In this document: positions 1-10,784 of the stretch, piece by piece
Layout: every line of letters begins with the position of its first letter
How positions within the stretch are numbered: the stretch's first letter is position 1
NCBI GenBank assembly: GCA_035610835.1
Contig: CM069455.1
Coordinates: forward strand, 42,108,579-42,172,578
Source of the DNA: Ophiura sarsii
Taxonomy: Eukaryota > Echinodermata > Ophiuroidea > Amphilepidida > Ophiuridae
Length of the DNA: 64,000 bases
Direction: 5' to 3'
Translations under genes and position numbers: made by a program
Notes under the pieces: generated by a model
Told to the model about the DNA's origin: nothing
Databases searched by the model: none
What the model saw: the letters and a program-made list of their open reading frames with translations, nothing else

Positions 1-137
1 TTACTGAAGCAATACCAGGCTTGTTTGTACTTATTTTAATACATTTGTCATGGTGACTCTGAATATGGTGATGAAATTCAATTATGTTGACATTTGGGAA
101 GTGTCGTTTGCAAACGACTGCCGCATGGATAGTGTTC
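1..137 (+). mobile_element. TTAA-MITE copy 1, right part
   Basis: Right portion of the main MITE family of the window, cut by the window edge. Family consensus seen by comparing 17 copies: TTAA, then CACTTTCCACGCGGC, then TATTAGTTTTACCATA at the left end; the right end has CGTCTGCAGACG (a perfect 12-bp palindrome) followed by GCCGCGTGGAAAGTG and TTAA. This copy is diverged (CGTTTGCAAACGACTGCCGCATGG) and ends in a degenerate TGTTCATG instead of TGTTAA. TTAA target duplication is the hallmark of piggyBac-type transposases, so a piggyBac-mobilised origin is inferred; no transposase is present. Confidence 0.7.
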
Positions 138-941
138 ATGTAAGATGTTGTCATTGAACTTCCTCTACTACAGTGTACCCCTCATAGCTAATGGTCACAA
201 TGGACAATTTCAGCTATCATATATTGACCAAATAATGCTTACCGCTATTGTTATTACTTCTTTTAAGAGGGTTACAAACATGTTCTCTCCACCCCCATAT
301 TATATAAGCTATAAGTTTCATCAAGCCCTAAGGGCAAGTGTTCTTATCCCTTAGTGTGGATTTTGTCTCTGGGAAAACAAAGGGGATGGTTGATAGCTAT
401 CCCATAATGCAGTGGACCTACAGAAAGAATAACTGCTGTGTACATAGTGTCACACTTTAACCAATTTACATAGTGTGTCAAGCCAATTCGAGACACTCCA
501 GTCCACACCCAGCTCATACCGGTATGGTAAAGTCGACAGCACATATGGTCTGTAGAGCAACTGCATAGAGACATCTGTGTACATAGGTGTTTCTAGAATT
601 TGGATTCATGAGATAAAAATGGGTAACACTTAAGCAGACAAAATTGGGGAAAATTAAGCGGGTAAAAATGGGGAAACCTAGGCTTTGCAGCAGAGCTACA
701 ATAACCCATTAACCGTTGCTGTAAAACAGGATTTGCCTGAAATCTCTCTCTCTTGAAAGAACAACAATCACAATGCATTACGGGATGCATTATAACCTGC
801 TATTGTTTTCACATCCGTGATGGTAAGATAACAATTTGCTTCCTGGGATATTTTTAACCATTGCATAACACAACATCAATGAAGTAGTTGGTAATAGTAT
901 AAGAAGCCCCATAACTTCCATAGCTGCCGTGTTGTGAACCT
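138..941. other. no recognised feature
   Basis: About 800 bp of AT-rich sequence with only short overlapping open frames on both strands. No repeat shared with the rest of the window, no splice-like exon and no RNA gene was seen. Confidence 0.4.
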
Positions 942-1123
942 ATGGTAATTGTGTCTATTGTATTAGAAAACGCAAAAGCAGCAATTTCAGGTAGTATTAT
1001 TGCACCAACATCACGCTATCGATGGACAAATCATATCTGCGGCAGAAAGGCAGGAAATGAGCATATCCCACGCATCCCAAAGCCAACCCTCTTTTCTCGG
1101 AACTACAGCAGACCAATACTTAC

Positions 1124-1438
1124 TTACTTTTTGGCGTCCACTCCAACTTGGTTGAATGATGCCATCCTCCGCAAGACTTTGCACCATTCGTTTCTGTCTT
1201 GTGCATTTCTGCTTGCTTCTGATAAGGCTGTCAGACGAAGGTTGTTACAGTCCAACAAAATACCATCTATCCCCCTCTTAGCTGGTCTACCTCTGGGCAT
1301 TTCCCCAATGAAAGTGCCAACAATTGCAACTTTAGGGTATATTTGAGGGTTCATAAGCTGAACGTGTCCATAATACCACACTATCGCCATACTTGAGTTA
1401 TTGTAGATTATGGGTGCATGTTTATATAACCCTTTCAA
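1124..1438 (-). pseudogene. C-terminal relic of a non-LTR retrotransposon reverse transcriptase ORF
   Basis: A 104-residue open frame resembles the C-terminal tail that follows the reverse-transcriptase domain in several LINE ORF2 proteins: YGHV (residues 23-26), then the basic RGRPAKRGIDGI block (49-60), then AQDRNEW (79-85). Those three blocks in that order match the 'GHV ... RGRP.KRW.DGI ... AQDR..W' tail known from endonuclease-reverse transcriptase elements. The catalytic RT domain and any endonuclease are absent upstream on the minus strand, so this is a truncated, dead copy. The ATG is only the first in the frame, not a true start. Confidence 0.6.
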
Positions 1439-1750
1439 TTTAGGACAAACTAATAGTACATTTTAGTGGTACAGCGAATCTACTTTGTGCACCCTGTTCA
1501 CTTCGCTGTTGTCACTCTATCGAACAACACCCTCTGACCTAAGGAGGGCTCACTTTAGCCCACTGCCGTTCCAAAAATCTCTCCCATCGGAGAATCGAAA
1601 CCCCAATACAGGATGTACTGACTTTTAATCAACAACAGAGCTGCACTCTGCACATGTAAGCACACTAGGGATGATACTTTGAATGCATAAGCCACGAATT
1701 ACCTCCACGGGGTAACGTGACGATGACGATGCACATTTGGAAACATGCCA

Positions 1751-1953
1751 TACTGTAAAACAACTTATTTTGCTAGCAATTTTATTTCACTAATTTCGTT
1801 AGGAGATCCAATTCGCCATATGAAATTGCCGCCAATTATATTATTTATAATGGTTATATATAGGAAGATGATACAAATTAGTGAAAATAAACAAATTGAC
1901 TAAATGCTAATCCGCTCAATTAAGTTGCCGTGAAATTAAGTTGTTTTACAGTA
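1751..1953. mobile_element. 203-bp MITE with TACTGTAAAACAACTTA ends
   Basis: Starts TACTGTAAAACAACTTA and ends with the exact inverse TAAGTTGTTTTACAGTA. The TA at each outer edge fits a TA target duplication as used by Tc1/mariner-type transposases (inference). No coding capacity. A related element lies at 16636-16813 and a left-end-like piece at 13909. Confidence 0.7.
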
Positions 1954-2346
1954 GTGGTAAACTATGGTACAGTTAGATGTATCATGTTGTATATCTTGTT
2001 TTCCCCAAGATATATACTTTATAACAACCATCAATTCCCACCAAGTTCCCCACTTCTGAGAGCCAGCTTACCGTATTAGTTTCACAATGCCATTATCTCC
2101 TTAGGCCTGCTGAATGATAATCAAGTAAATGTATTCAAATTGGATAGCACATTAATGCAATGTGGAAACCAAGATCCATACTTGAATAAATATTGATGTA
2201 GAATGTCAGTGACTTTGCCATTGAGTTAAGACTTTCCACACAGCTTTATTGATTCTTTATTTAGATTGTCTTTGAACTGATTCTGAGCTCTCAGTAGACA
2301 TAGCCTGTTATTTTATTGATTACATTGGTGTAATGATAGCTCGAAA

Positions 2347-2592
2347 TTAACACTTTCCACGCGGCAGGTGTCTGCAGACAACATTCCAAAATTTCACAAA
2401 ATGTTCAAATATGTCAAAAGTATTGAATTTCATTACCGTGTATGGAATCATCATGAGAAATGCATTAAATGAAGTACAAACATGCCTACTATTGGTTCAG
2501 TAATCCTTGAGATAGACCTTGAAAGTTGAGAAAGGTTTCTGACAAATCTGTTTTGTATATGGTAAAACCAATAGCCGCATGGAAAGTGTTAA
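2347..2592 (-). mobile_element. TTAA-MITE copy 2, full length
   Basis: Complete copy in reverse orientation: TTAACACTTTCCACGCGGC and the CTGCAGA palindrome side on the left, GCCGCATGGAAAGTGTTAA on the right, 246 bp with TTAA at both ends. Confidence 0.85.
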
Positions 2593-2780
2593 AGAAACAC
2601 CTTTTCAGGGTCATCCACCTTTACCATACCATTTACCTTTATGATGAATACAACTTTGTTCACGGAGTTCAACTTGTATCCTGTTGAAATTGATTTTGAT
2701 CAGGAATTGATATAGCATTTCCCATCCAGGTCGTATCAGGTGGTATCCTGCAGGTTGTTAATAACCGCTAGATAAATCAG

Positions 2781-3095
2781 TTAACACTCCCATACAAAAT
2801 AGATTTTTCAGAAACCTTGCCCAACTTTCAAGGTCTTTTTAGAGCTTTCTTGGGCTATCCTTGGCATTACATGTTTGATCTGATGTATTGTATCTGTGTC
2901 TTGATATGCCAAATAAAACTAAACTAAATCCAAAGAATAACTGAATCAATACTTGGTATGTTTGTACTTATTTCTATGCATTTTACATGGTGATTCCAAA
3001 TATGGTAATGAAATTTAACAATTTTAACATTTTTGAAACATTTTGTAAAATGTTGGAATGTCGTCTGCAGACGCCTGCCGTGTGGAAAGTGTTAA
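2781..3095 (+). mobile_element. TTAA-MITE copy 3, interrupted
   Basis: Forward copy, about 315 bp because an unrelated ~90 bp segment splits it near 2836-2928. The left TIR is worn (TTAACACTCCCATACAAAATAG), the right one is good (GCCGTGTGGAAAGTGTTAA). It is bracketed by an 18-bp direct repeat, CTAGATAAATCAGTTAAC at 2768-2785 and again at 3102-3119, much longer than the 4-bp TTAA duplication normal for the family. Confidence 0.75.
2836..2928 (+). mobile_element. short insertion inside TTAA-MITE copy 3
   Basis: Sequence absent from all other copies of the MITE. It ends in AATAAAACTAAACTAAAT, which looks like a retroposon tail. Its edges are known only to within ~8 bp and no target duplication could be confirmed. 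It may be a short SINE 3' end or a processed RNA fragment. Confidence 0.35.
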
Positions 3096-3414
3096 TATCC
3101 CCTAGATAAATCAGTTAACCTAGATTATACATCAATACATATACACGAGGGCATTTGGGGAAATGATACGAGTTGAAATTGAGGTAAAATTGGGTTGAAC
3201 ACAATCAGATGAGCCCAGGTATCGGTTTATTTTTGTCACTAGAATTAGAAAGTTTATGAATAGCGTAACAATCTTGTTGAAATTGATTTGCACCAGAATT
3301 GATAAATCAATTGAAGACTGACTCGCAAGTGTTTTCAATTGAATTTGTTCCTTTTTGATCATTATTACCTTTTAATATACGTGGGGAAGGGGGCATCAAT
3401 CACATTTAACCCCC

Positions 3415-3631
3415 TGAGCACTACCTGCCTATATATCGGCATCTAAGTACAATTTTGATTGGTTACAAAGAGTGTTATACCATATATTTAGCTAGAGATA
3501 CAGTATGAATGGTGGTATGGTTGATAAAGAGATATAAAATCACTCTTTTGATTGGTTACTGACAGGGGAATATCACATTATATCCTGTAATGAGCCAATC
3601 AGAGACACTGTAAAAGAGCAGGTAGTGCTCA
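3415..3631. mobile_element. 217-bp element with TGAGCACTACCTGCY ends
   Basis: Imperfect terminal inverted repeats TGAGCACTACCTGCC (left) and GCAGGTAGTGCTCA (right). It encloses three CCAAT-type pentamers (ATTGG near 3456 and 3559, CCAAT near 3595). No second copy was seen in the window, so mobile origin is inferred from the ends alone. Confidence 0.45.
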
Positions 3632-4154
3632 CAAAGTAAAGATGAATTTCATGCTCTGGTACTGACTCTAAGAAATGGACCAGTGGATCTTGGACACAGA
3701 TTTTTTTCTTGATCTACATATAGACATTCGCATAGACAATTTCAACATAATTTCCTTCCATGTTTTCTAAGAGGTATTCCCAAAACAGTCCTTTGGCCAA
3801 TTTTAAGCTATTTGTGAAACATTAAGAAACTTATTACACCTTTTCCCAGAAGCAAAGCACCTGGGGATAGCAAATTTTGCTTACCCTTTTATTGGTAAAA
3901 TCTACATTCTGTGCATGACAGCAAATCTACCACAATTGATCTTGTCACCTCTAGAAGCTAACCCCCTATTTTCTTTATACATTGTGATGATAATCACTTT
4001 GAATGCAAGTGTTCTTCCCCTCCTCCTATAATTTGTTCGGGCAAGGTTCAATAGCATTTTACATCGGAAGAAGGTCACATGCTATGTATTGATGTAATCC
4101 TTGGTACACATTGATTAAACGATTCCCAGGCTAAAGGTATTACTTCGAGATTAG
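3632..4154. other. no recognised feature
   Basis: Unique-looking AT-rich sequence; no exon, RNA or repeat recognised. Confidence 0.4.
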
Positions 4155-5347
4155 TTACTTATACGCCTATCAGTTGTAAGACGCACTATACGACCCCTGG
4201 GAGTGGTGCATCACTTTACCGAGGTGCATCAACTTCTCATGTACCATGACGCACCCTGTGTCAAAAAAACGACGGACCATTGCCATCCAAATACGCACCC
4301 TCAGTCAATTTTTGGACGCACCATTGGTGGATTCTGACGGACCATGACGACGCACCCCGTCGTCAGATATCGTTGACTAAACTGGATAAAACACGATGAC
4401 TACTGAATACGAAACTAATTTTGATTCACATGGGATCTGCCCTTATTCCATGTTGTCAACCCTGGCGCTCGAATATATAGACCCCGGACCGGGACCGGGA
4501 TGGACGGAACCAAGAGGAGAACTTTTATATGCACAATAATGTCTGACTGGTTTAAGATTCATAAAATATTTAACTGATTATCATAAACGTCAGGATGAGG
4601 ATCCCTGAAACAATTTCGAGAACATTTCCCATTCTGTTTTCGACCCGTTTATTGGCGTAACCAGGAGGTGGGGGTGGGTTGGGTTGGGGGGGGGGGGGGG
4701 AGGGGCATCCTTCATCCCTTGTTATACATGTAGGCTTGCGCCTATATACAATAAAGTAGAAAAGTGGGTTCTCGAAAATGTATTTTAACCAAAATTGGGT
4801 TCTCGAATGTGTATTTAACCATTTGAACTTCGGATTGGAAATTATACCTTCTATAAACCATCAAAGAATTTAAGGGGGCATTTAAAAATACCAAACACAT
4901 TTCTGATTTAATCAATACCACCCATATACTTCGAGAAAAGGCACCCCAAAAGGCGGCACATACACGTATACCGCTATTGTGATAAGTCCCCTTGGGCTCC
5001 CCCACCCTGATGCCCCCCCCCCCAATGAAATTACAGACTCGATGTAAACCTATTCCCCCGATGTTGTGCGGTAGTTGGGGGTATCAAGGAGTTATGTGGT
5101 ATAGTAGGCCTATAGCGTATATTTAAAGGTCGTTTTTTGTTGTTCGTAAACCATGTAAACAGATGTACACTGTGACGCACCCATGTAAAGTGACGGACCT
5201 TGACGCACCCTCCGTCATTTTTTTGACGTACCAAAGGCTGCCACTGACGTACCCTCCGTCAAGAATTATTGGTAAACGACGCACCCACGACGCACCTCTC
5301 CCGGGGGTCGTATAGTGCGTCTTACAACTGATAGGTGTATTAAGTAA
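4155..5347. mobile_element. 1.19-kb DNA transposon with ~49-bp TIRs and GACGCACC subterminal repeats
   Basis: The outer ~49 bp at the left (from TTACTTATACGCCTATCAG) and right (ending AGGTGTATTAAGTAA) are inverted copies and share GTTGTAAGACGCACTATACG. Immediately inside each TIR lies a cluster of short words GACGCACC, GACGGACC and CCCTCCGTC repeated many times, as expected for transposase-binding subterminal repeats. The middle holds G- and C-homopolymer runs (about 4686-4700 and 5016-5024). No transposase ORF of meaningful length; non-autonomous. Superfamily not determined. Confidence 0.75.
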
Positions 5348-5695
5348 TGTCAATGTTAGTATAGATTGCATTCTTTTTTCTAGATTTGTGTCAATATGAA
5401 AAAAATACCTTCTTATCTGATTTGATATTCGAAGATCTTTCCAGATGTAGCCAAGAGGTTTGTTCTACTTTTGTTTGGTATAGCGTGGTGCGATCTTGTT
5501 TGTTTGGTATTTTTGGTAATAAATAATTTATAATCACTATAATTCATTTTTGTTTTATTCTCCCGACTGTAGCGTGACTGACTAGGAAAAGTTCTGTTGG
5601 ATCGCTCAACCAGGCTTCACATATTAGCTATTTTGACACAATATCTGATGATTTACCAACGAATAACTTCATTTTCATTTTTCTTCCAATTGCAG

Positions 5696-5862
5696 GAGGA
5701 AGGTGCTGAGCCAGGAATAATGCTTTTTGAGAGTTCCTCCAGTGAGGCACTACCCTCTCCGACACCAGCTGATGGTCTACCGTTGCATTACACATTGATC
5801 GATGAAGGATTGGCCGATGGAAATGATGAGAATGAGGAGGAGGAAGAGGAGACAATAGGGGT
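5696..5862 (+). CDS. candidate internal exon, acidic protein of unknown function
   Basis: A pyrimidine-rich acceptor (TTTTTCTTCCAATTGCAG, ends 5695) precedes 167 nt that are open in one frame and are followed by a consensus donor GTAAGT at 5863. The frame reads EEGAEPGIMLFESSSSEALP, a serine/proline stretch, and ends in an acidic run NDENEEEEEE followed by TIG. The acidic tail and PEST-like composition suggest a disordered, possibly nuclear protein; no family recognised. 167 nt leaves two bases of a split codon. Flanking exons were not found, so this may be a lone or fossil exon. Confidence 0.35.
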
Positions 5863-6075
5863 GTAAGTTTATGAGGGGTTGATGTTCGTGAAGGTGTGGG
5901 CATTATTATCAGTTGAAAGAGGTTTTGAATGAATCACTGTCCAACAGAAATGATGAGAATGAGAAGGAGGGGGATGGGACAATAGGGGTGTACGTATTAT
6001 ATGAGGATTTGATGCTCGTCAAGGGGGGGGGGCATCATAATGAGTTGAAAGAGGTTTTGAATGTTTCACCGTCCT
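5819..6075 (+). repeat. ~128-bp tandem duplication of exon end plus donor
   Basis: The 3' end of the candidate exon, its donor and about 75 bp of following sequence occur twice in tandem. The first unit starts GAAATGATGAGAATGAGGAG (5819) and the second GAAATGATGAGAATGAGAAG (about 5949); both end in GTTGAAAGAGGTTTTGAATG plus CACYGTCC. In the second unit the donor GTAAGT has become GTACGT. Confidence 0.75.
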
Positions 6076-6567
6076 ACCGGTATGACCCCTTTCTTGGTTT
6101 GTCCTTCGTGTAATACTGCAAGGAATTAGCCTAGCACGAAATCTGTGTTAAAGTGTCATTTAGACCCCCTTTGATATTAATCCACTTAAATTAAGGGTTG
6201 GGATTAAGATTAAAGCCATAGTAAAGTACCAGCATAATGGAAGCTAAGATTGGTTTTGGTTTCTAATCAAGTTGGCTTGATCGCATCCTCAAAGTTCGTC
6301 AATGTCAATTATCCCTAGCTATGCAGGTGTGTTTGTCTATTGAGTGGCCTTAAATTGATGCCTAAAAGGTTCATTGACCTCCCACAATGCATCATTCCTT
6401 TTGGTTGGCCACACCCAGACATCGCATAATAAACATCAACATTATAGTTACCACTGAGTTGTAACCTAGAAAAGACTCCACAATTGTTAGTAGTTACAAA
6501 ATTGGTGATGACATGTGCTGTAATATAGATGATGATGACAATAAAAGCAATAGCAGGTTTAACAGAA
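6076..6567. other. no recognised feature
   Basis: Low-information AT-rich sequence with short chance open frames. Confidence 0.35.
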
Positions 6568-6838
6568 AACAAATGCAACGTGATCAAACGAGATGAGTCC
6601 CATATTGGCAGTTTTCAATTAATATTTGTCCATATTTTAAAAGCAGATGGAAATAAATGCTACAGTAGAGTCCAAACCCCACTGAGATTAATCTTCTAGT
6701 TTTTGAGCTAAAAACAATTTACCAACTGAGGAAACACATGTCAGTGATACGTAAAGATTTGTCACTTATTTTACGTGTAACTCAAAATCAAGATTCCCGA
6801 CATCCAACTCATTCCGCTTAATCGCGTGACAAATGCGC
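6568..6838 (-). mobile_element. MITE family B, copy 1
   Basis: About 270-bp element with ends AACAAATGCAACGTGATCAA and CCGCTTAATCGCGTGACAAA. The interior aligns in inverted orientation with 24021-24269 (shared CCAAACCCCACTGAG versus GTGGGGTTTGG, and TACAGTAGAGTCC). The TIR core is GTGACGCGATCAAGCGGAAT. No ORF. Confidence 0.7.
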
Positions 6839-7400
6839 AGACATTATCATTTCCGACTTTTGCCTTAGCCTGAACAGGCTATATTATTTTCCAAATTTCC
6901 GCACTTTTATTTCCAGCATTTTTTTGTCATTAGAGAAGCCCAATTTCAAGCATTTTGTTTCCCAGGTATTTCTATGCAAATACATTCGCATGCCTGAATT
7001 TAGTTTTGATGATCGGTTATTTAAAGTGTACAGTAAAGCAAACAAGTCAATTGGTCACGTTATCCACTACTGTTCCAGTTATGAACTGACGTTGACCCTA
7101 GCAAATCAAACCCTAAATTGCATTGGTATTATTTCAAAATATGCGTGGGCCAATATTGAATGCATTATATAGATCGGGAGCTTATCAGATCAATTTGAGT
7201 GTGTTAGAATAGAAGGCACCATACCTGCCTGCCATTGTGGACTTGAATCCCACGAGTAGAGCTACCTGATCTCTGCTCCTCCATTAACAGGGAAGTGCGA
7301 GCTCTCATGGGGGATAAAAAGGATGCTTTTGTTTGTGGATTTCTCCGTCCATCCAATTACCAATGACCAACAACAGCCATTCAGTTGTGTATAGGATGGG
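6839..7400. other. no recognised feature
   Basis: A T-rich stretch followed by unique sequence. An 82-codon open frame at 6924-7172 has no recognised motif and is probably chance. Confidence 0.35.
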
Positions 7401-7654
7401 TCGCTGTTCTGTCAAAACCTTGTATGTTTGTCTGGCCCTGCAACATGTATAAAGTAAAACTGCCCAATGGTTATGCCTAGGAAGTGTTGCTTTATTCATG
7501 TTCATGGACAAGAGTTCTGACATAATTGTAATAGATAAGTTGTTTGGCCCCTAAACATGATTAGAGAAGACTTCCTAAATGTTACACATACGAAGTATTA
7601 TTTTATGCATGCTGAAGGGCCAGATGAAGATACAAGGTTTTGACAGAACAGCGA
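7401..7654. mobile_element. 254-bp MITE with TCGCTGTTCTGTCAAAACC ends
   Basis: Roughly 38-bp terminal inverted repeats: TCGCTGTTCTGTCAAAACCT at 7401 and AGGTTTTGACAGAACAGCGA ending 7654, with a GGCCCT/AGGGCC step inside. A related half element occurs at about 16445-16545 (AACAGAACAGCGACCATATG). Confidence 0.7.
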
Positions 7655-8117
7655 CATTGTCTAATAATGCTTATTAGATTATATAAGATGACTCCGGAAG
7701 AGTGGCACTAATTTGAAAAGTTGATATATAGATTTGTGCTCCGAAGACCTTATTATTTTAGAATCTCCATTAACTCTTTAAAACGCGGGGATTTTTCTCA
7801 AATTTTAGAAAATTACAAAAAAGTGTATACTCTAATCTAACCCCTTCTAGCATTTGCTTGAGGAGAATGAATTTAAAACCACCAATTTTGATCAAAATTC
7901 AAGTCTAAGGCCATTTATCAAAAAAAGAAGAGAAAAAAGGAAACTAAATTCTACCTGTCTTTAAAAACAAGATTGCTTTGAATCTACTTAAGTGTAAATT
8001 AAAAGTTGGTTGTCACTCCTGCACTATGTTTTGAAATATTGGTGCCTTTGATTTTAACCAGTCCGATGTCAACACTTCAGTTTGTAGTTCGAGAATATGT
8101 CTTTAGATACACTCACA
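7655..8117. other. no recognised feature
   Basis: AT-rich; 7655-7700 resembles the flank downstream of the half copy at 16515-16560 (TAATAAGG/TAATAATGCTTATTAG), so the repeat may extend into it. Nothing else seen. Confidence 0.3.
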
Positions 8118-8720
8118 GATAAAAATGGTTCAACTTAGAACCTTTTTGTCCTCTATAAGGAACCCTTAAGGTTTCACACCACTAAATAACGTCTGGCCCT
8201 ACCCCTTTGAGGCAATAGTCCAAAACCGGCCCGTTTCTATGCCGAAACGGGAGACCTATTGTAAATTACAGTTTAAAATTAGGGTATTTACAACATGTTA
8301 TGGCGAAATTAATATAGTGTGAATTTTGACAGACACATCAGCGTTCTTTAGGTCCAAAAAAATTGATGCAATGATGATTTTTTAATATTTTAACAGAGAC
8401 ATTTGTGTTCAGGTCATTTCCATCATCTAAATCAACAATTGCGTGTGACCAGGAAAACTCAACTCGTACTTTTTGAAAAGGCTCTAGCTCAAAAATATGC
8501 CGGTTACCCCCCATATATGAGTTGTTGAGGTAGTAGTCATGGCTTTCATCTTCAAGTTGAAACCAAATTTCAAGATACCAGTTTCTTATAACGTCAAGAA
8601 ATATCCATTTTAAAATTGTGCATTTCACGTGTAAGCCTATGGGAGATGTATTTGGTGGTGTGCAACCTTAAGAGAACTCATAACAAATGTTTCTTTATGA
8701 ACCAATTATGGTTCGCTATT
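8118..8720. mobile_element. ~600-bp fold-back element
   Basis: About 70 bp at each end are imperfect inverted copies, best conserved at AACCCTTAAGGTTTCACACC (8161) against GGTGGTGTGCAACCTTAAG (8653). Inside, a 96-codon minus-strand frame (8338-8628; YLEIWFQLEDESHDYYL, KVRVEFSWSHAIVDLDDG) is open but matches no family I know. It may be a captured or chance frame. Confidence 0.45.
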
Positions 8721-8807
8721 TTGATCTTTTAAAGGAGTCCAGCAAGCACAACATTGGGCATTATATTATATTAGAAAAATAATTATTGAGCCCAAATCGT
8801 GTAGTTA

Positions 8808-9479
8808 CAGACTGTAACAAAAAAAGTTATACAATCGCAATTTTATTTTTAATTCAATGTTAAAATCATTCAATGTCAAAATCTCTTACACTCTGTGTTA
8901 AGTTCCGTTTTGGCTACCAGAATCATTTTATTTGGTATTTTTAACTACTTGCGTTTAAAAGTTATGACCAATCTACTAAGTCGTCTAGAAATCTGGTTGG
9001 GCCACTTTCACAATAATATCATACAATCTTGCTTGTATAAATTAAATGGTTAGGGTATCATGCAAGGAACATTAGAGAGAACAATATAATTCTTTTTTCA
9101 AATAGTTTTATTTCATTTGAATAAAATAAATAAATAATATTTTAAAGACCCAACCTTCTTTGTAATACTTTTAACAACTTGAAACGAACCATTGTTGTCT
9201 AACAAGAGCGCTCTACTGCTATGTTCCTGGTTCGATTCCATTCATATTTATCCCAGTGATTTTAACATTGATTAAACCAAAGTGGCCCAGGTGATTTCAT
9301 GACTACTTTAGACAATTGATCATATCTCTGTTTACCGACCATCAATTGTCATGAAACAAAGCTTATTCAAAAGCTAAGAAAATTCCCCTCACAGGCCATT
9401 AAACCTTGAAACAGAAATAACACGAGAGATATTTTTAATATTATTTTCAAAACTGTATAACTTTTTTTGTTACAGCCTG
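8808..9479. mobile_element. 672-bp mariner-like non-autonomous element
   Basis: TIRs CAGACTGTAACAAAAAAAGT (left) and ACTTTTTTTGTTACAGCCTG (right), each flanked by TA (8806-8807, 9480-9481), the target duplication of Tc1/mariner elements. No transposase frame. A degraded right-end copy is at about 15940-16166 (shared ATTTTTGTAACAGTCGGTA and an upstream GAAACAAMGTTTAYTTTGTAGC block). Confidence 0.65.
9196..9242 (+). other. tRNA 3'-half-like segment (B box)
   Basis: GGTTCGATTCC at 9229-9239 is a perfect RNA polymerase III B box, preceded by AACAAGAGCGCTCTACTGCT, which resembles part of a D-arm/anticodon region. A full cloverleaf cannot be built. It sits inside the 672-bp mariner-like element, so it is probably a tRNA or SINE scrap caught by that element. 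Confidence 0.35.
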
Positions 9480-9784
9480 TATATAGAAAAAACCCAACAC
9501 ACTTATTATAAACAAATAAAGCCTGTCATCTCTCCATGCAATGGCCCTATTCGCCCTTTGCCCTATATGCCCTTTGCACAGTTCACCATTACCGAGGAGA
9601 GCTACAAACAGGTTCTAATTTGACTCGCTCTACACAATATGCAGTATAATACATTGTGCAATGATGCAATATGATTCCAGTTAGGAAGCTCTCTTTGCAA
9701 ATGGCTGATCTGTGTTAGAGCCTCCTGCATGCTCATCTTGTTATCGGGGCTTAAATATGAACAACATTGAACAGCATATAAACT

Positions 9785-10117
9785 ATGGTAAAAGCCAAAG
9801 GCAAGGTTTCAGCACCCAATTACAATGGAGGGGGAGATGGAGGCAGTCGATCTACTCTACCCGAGAGCGAGATTGAGTTCTTGCTGCGACCACAAGTAGC
9901 TTGTATTCATCCTTGCTACGTCCACTCTTCGTCACGACGTTCGTTTTGCGCTGCCACGGCGACATTACTGAGTCATTACTGCGCCCTGGTCAGAACGTTG
10001 AAACTGACGATCACAGGCGACTATGAGGACCCTCTAGGCAGTGCCTATTGCGTCACCAAAGGGTTCTTGGACACCTTGATGCGTTTAGCTTGGCGTTTTG
10101 ATATTTTGTCAGTGTAA
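9785..10117 (+). CDS. unidentified 110-codon ORF, relatively GC-rich
   Basis: An ATG-initiated frame in a patch visibly richer in G+C than its surroundings. The protein starts MVKAKGKVSAPNYNGGGDGG and ends LAWRFDILSV. It has no signal peptide, membrane segment or recognised motif. The same interval is partly open in another plus frame as well. It could be an exon of a host gene, part of a decayed element, or chance. Confidence 0.2.
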   Translation: MVKAKGKVSAPNYNGGGDGGSRSTLPESEIEFLLRPQVACIHPCYVHSSSRRSFCAATATLLSHYCALVRTLKLTITGDYEDPLGSAYCVTKGFLDTLMRLAWRFDILSV

Positions 10118-10784
10118 GGCAAGCGCTGGTCTGCTCGCAACAGAATGTGAAAGGGTTTTAGGGACCTTGATTTAAAAATAGACAATTTCCGGATAGTTTA
10201 CCGCGCTATTCCTGCGTGTTATTCATATTTTGATACTTTTTCAGCGCAATGTAATCGGTGGGACATTAATGATAAGTGTTGTCATCGAATACTCTGTATA
10301 CAGTATTTAAATGCATACCAGTCACATTTATAAAGCTTCCGGTTACTGCACATCAAAACATCTATACAGCTTTGATACTGACAACCTTTATAAATCTTTG
10401 ATTTTCTGATTTAAGAAGCTATCACATTGTTAGTTTTCGGTTTCCTCAAACCGCCAACATTTATAAATATCGAAAAAAGAAGCTGTCTACAGGGTGTCCC
10501 AGAATGATTTATACGGGGAAAGCTGCATTTGTTTAGTGGTCAAAGTGCTTATGATTCTAACATCTACATATATTTAGGTATTTAGGTATTTTGGTTCCAA
10601 GTTTGACCATTATTATGCAGTTTGAATCTTCCGTCCTATACTTGCAATGCATTGGTAAAGACCTATTATTCTGCAACTTGTGTCACTGAAGTGAACTTGG
10701 AGACCAATTTCACTCACACTTGGTCAGTGAACTTGGTCAGTTTGGTTACCTGCATGAGTACAATGCAGTCACAAAATGCAGTTA

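Noticed and set aside
942..1346. 134-codon plus-strand frame
   Set aside because: Shadow of the minus-strand retrotransposon C-terminal frame at 1124-1438.
7220..7280. tRNA-like GATTCAAGTCC on the minus strand
   Set aside because: B-box resemblance only; no A box or stems at suitable distance.
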